Origin: Amycolatopsis thailandensis
GTDB lineage: Bacteria > Actinomycetota > Actinomycetes > Mycobacteriales > Pseudonocardiaceae
Length of the DNA stretch: 64,000 nt
Direction of reading: 5' to 3'
Assembly (NCBI RefSeq): GCF_002234405.1
Contig: NZ_NMQT01000024.1
Location: forward strand, 1 to 64,000
Below, piece after piece: positions 62,974-64,000 of this stretch (positions are counted from its first letter, which is position 1; each line of letters begins with the position of its first letter). Below the pieces are notes generated by a model, which searched no databases, was not told the DNA's origin, and saw only the letters and a program-made list of their open reading frames with translations. The position numbers were made by a program, and so were the translations under genes.

Positions 62974-63623
62974 GGCGTTTCGGCGCGTTCGGCGTAGGCC
63001 TCGACGAGCTGGTTTTCGGCGTCGGCGAGGTACCGCGCCAGCAGCTTTTCGGCGCCCATGCCGTCGCCCGCCTCGATGCGCTCGAGGATCTCCGCGTTGC
63101 GCTTGAGATACGGCTCGTGGAAGCGCCGCGGGTCGGCCATCATGTGGAACACCAGCCGCAGCTCGGCGAGGATGCCGCGCATCAGCTCGTCGATCCGCTC
63201 GCTTTCGCTGAGTTCCGCGAGAGCCGAGTGGAACCGGATGTTCGCGGTGCCCAGGTCCTGCCAGCGCTCACTCCGCTCCGCGAGCCTGCCGTCTTCGACC
63301 AGGCGCGCGAGCTTCGCGAACGACGGCGGCTTCTCCGTCACCGCCCGCACCGCCGAGCACTCGACGACCTTGCGCACCTTGTAGAGGTCGATGACGTCCT
63401 CGATCGACAGCACCCGCACGAAGACGCCGCGGTTGAGCTCGTGGGTCAGCAGCCGTTCGTGCGTGAGCAGCCGGAACGCCTCGCGCAGCGTGTTGCGGGA
63501 GACGCCGAGCGCCGAGCCGATGTCGTGTTCCGACAACCGCACCCCGGGCAGGAAGAACCCTTCCGCGATGCGCGTGCGGAGGACACCCGCGACCCGCTCG
63601 GCGGTGCTGGTGCGGCTGATCAT
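62952..63623 (-). CDS. GntR-family regulator, FCD subgroup
   Basis: A 223-residue regulator: N-terminal winged helix (AERVAGVLRTRIAEGFFLPG, SALGVSRNTLREAFRLL) and a C-terminal helical FCD effector domain with metal ligands (DLGTANIRFHSALAEL, then LYKVRKVVE). ATG 63623 is preferred by family length; GTG 63650 would add nine residues. Divergent from an MFS transporter, which it probably controls. The last 22 bases overlap the repeat element at 62913-62973, so its C-terminal residues SEDETR are partly repeat-encoded. Confidence 0.87.
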   Translation of the reverse strand: MISRTSTAERVAGVLRTRIAEGFFLPGVRLSEHDIGSALGVSRNTLREAFRLLTHERLLTHELNRGVFVRVLSIEDVIDLYKVRKVVECSAVRAVTEKPPSFAKLARLVEDGRLAERSERWQDLGTANIRFHSALAELSESERIDELMRGILAELRLVFHMMADPRRFHEPYLKRNAEILERIEAGDGMGAEKLLARYLADAENQLVEAYAERAETPSEDETR

Positions 63624-63732
63624 GTCCCGGTCCGCTTCGAGTCCTCGCACCGGCCTAGGACCACCCTCCGCAATCGTCACGTGACCGATCCTACCTACGA
63701 ACAAGAGGGCAAGCCAGGGATCCTCTTGTGGA

Positions 63733-63745
63733 ATTGTTGAACAAT
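63733..63745. promoter_or_regulatory. GntR-type operator
   Basis: Perfect dyad ATTGTT-G-AACAAT in the gap between the divergent GntR and MFS genes, of the TTGT-N-ACAA form usual for FCD-type GntR proteins. Confidence 0.55.
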
Positions 63746-63814
63746 ACCTACAGTGCTGTATCTGGCTTCTCATGTGACCCATGCCACGCTGAGATTCACT
63801 TCCTGGAGGCGCCG

Positions 63815-64000
63815 ATGAACGCGACAGCCACTACCGAAGAAGACACACGCCCCTTCGCCTGGTTCCGCACGCTCGGTTCGCGAGGCCGACGGGCCTTCGT
63901 CGGCGCGTTCGGCGGGTACGGGCTCGACTCGTTCGACTACCAGACCTTGCCGCTGGGTCTGGCCGCGATCACCGCCTACTACGGCCTTTCCGGTGGTGAA
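63815..64000 (+). CDS. MFS transporter, N-terminal fragment (cut by window end)
   Basis: The first 62 codons of a membrane transporter: a polar N-terminus, then RRAFVGAFGGYGLDSFDYQT and the start of the first helix and loop. The DxFDYQ-like stretch is typical of MFS carriers of the sialate/aromatic-acid group. ATG 63815 follows CTGGAGG. It continues beyond base 64000. Divergent from the GntR gene over the 63733-63745 dyad. Confidence 0.8.
   Translation, partial: MNATATTEEDTRPFAWFRTLGSRGRRAFVGAFGGYGLDSFDYQTLPLGLAAITAYYGLSGGE

Overview
The window is high-GC DNA with GC-rich third codon positions, many GTG starts, translationally coupled ATGA/GTGA junctions, and families typical of filamentous actinomycetes: an AfsR-like SARP regulator, an ECF42-type sigma factor with its DGPF partner, an F420-type nitroreductase, MprAB-like and NarL-like regulators and a 13E12/DUF222 HNH protein. 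The best guess is a Pseudonocardiaceae chromosome, perhaps Amycolatopsis. That is inference from gene content; no marker gene is present.

Layout. 0.2-8.2 kb is housekeeping and stress DNA, all on the minus strand: HtrA-like protease, galT with a DeoR regulator, an MprA/MprB-like two-component pair coupled to a carboxymuconolactone-decarboxylase-like gene and lspA, then a TRIC-type channel with a NarL regulator. A tRNA-Arg(CCT) at 8.5 kb marks the left edge of an island of visibly lower GC (about 8.6-21.3 kb). The island carries a four-gene locus I cannot match to a named system: a pseudokinase-helicase fusion, a large protein with two catalytically degenerate PLD repeats, a GHKL-ATPase (histidine-kinase-like) protein, and a convergent response regulator with its winged helix at the N-terminus. 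It ends in gene debris, including a broken DUF2075 ATPase fragment.

21.3-25.8 kb holds small core genes (cupin/TetR pair, a gene with an early amber codon, a pRiA4b ORF-3-like protein, UPF0158, msrA, a lipoprotein). 25.9-32.6 kb is a Wadjet-like SMC cassette (jetA, jetB, jetC homologues, all coupled by overlaps) with no jetD nuclease/topoisomerase gene next to it; an AfsR-type regulator takes the expected place. 35.7-39.7 kb has secreted proteins and a DUF222-HNH protein embedded in a field of short palindromes and a 153-bp tandem repeat.

39.7-53.3 kb is a mosaic of regulator/enzyme pairs (DoxX/TetR, SDR/TetR/SDR, DGPF/ECF42, SoxR/NmrA, methyltransferase, LysR/flavin oxidase, acyltransferase). 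53.3-58.8 kb looks like part of an aryl-CoA degradation cluster: a shortened P450-like protein, PaaX regulator, Rid-family protein, fused FAD-monooxygenase/old-yellow-enzyme (salicylyl-CoA or 2-aminobenzoyl-CoA type) and an acyl-CoA dehydrogenase. 58.8-62.9 kb is a beta-glucan module (GH1, ROK regulator, secreted GH16 with a ricin-type lectin domain). The window ends in a GntR regulator divergent from an MFS transporter cut by the edge.

Several intergenic palindrome families recur across the window, and several divergent regulator pairs carry clear inverted-repeat operators. All positions were read by eye; functional statements rest on motif recognition, not on database searches.
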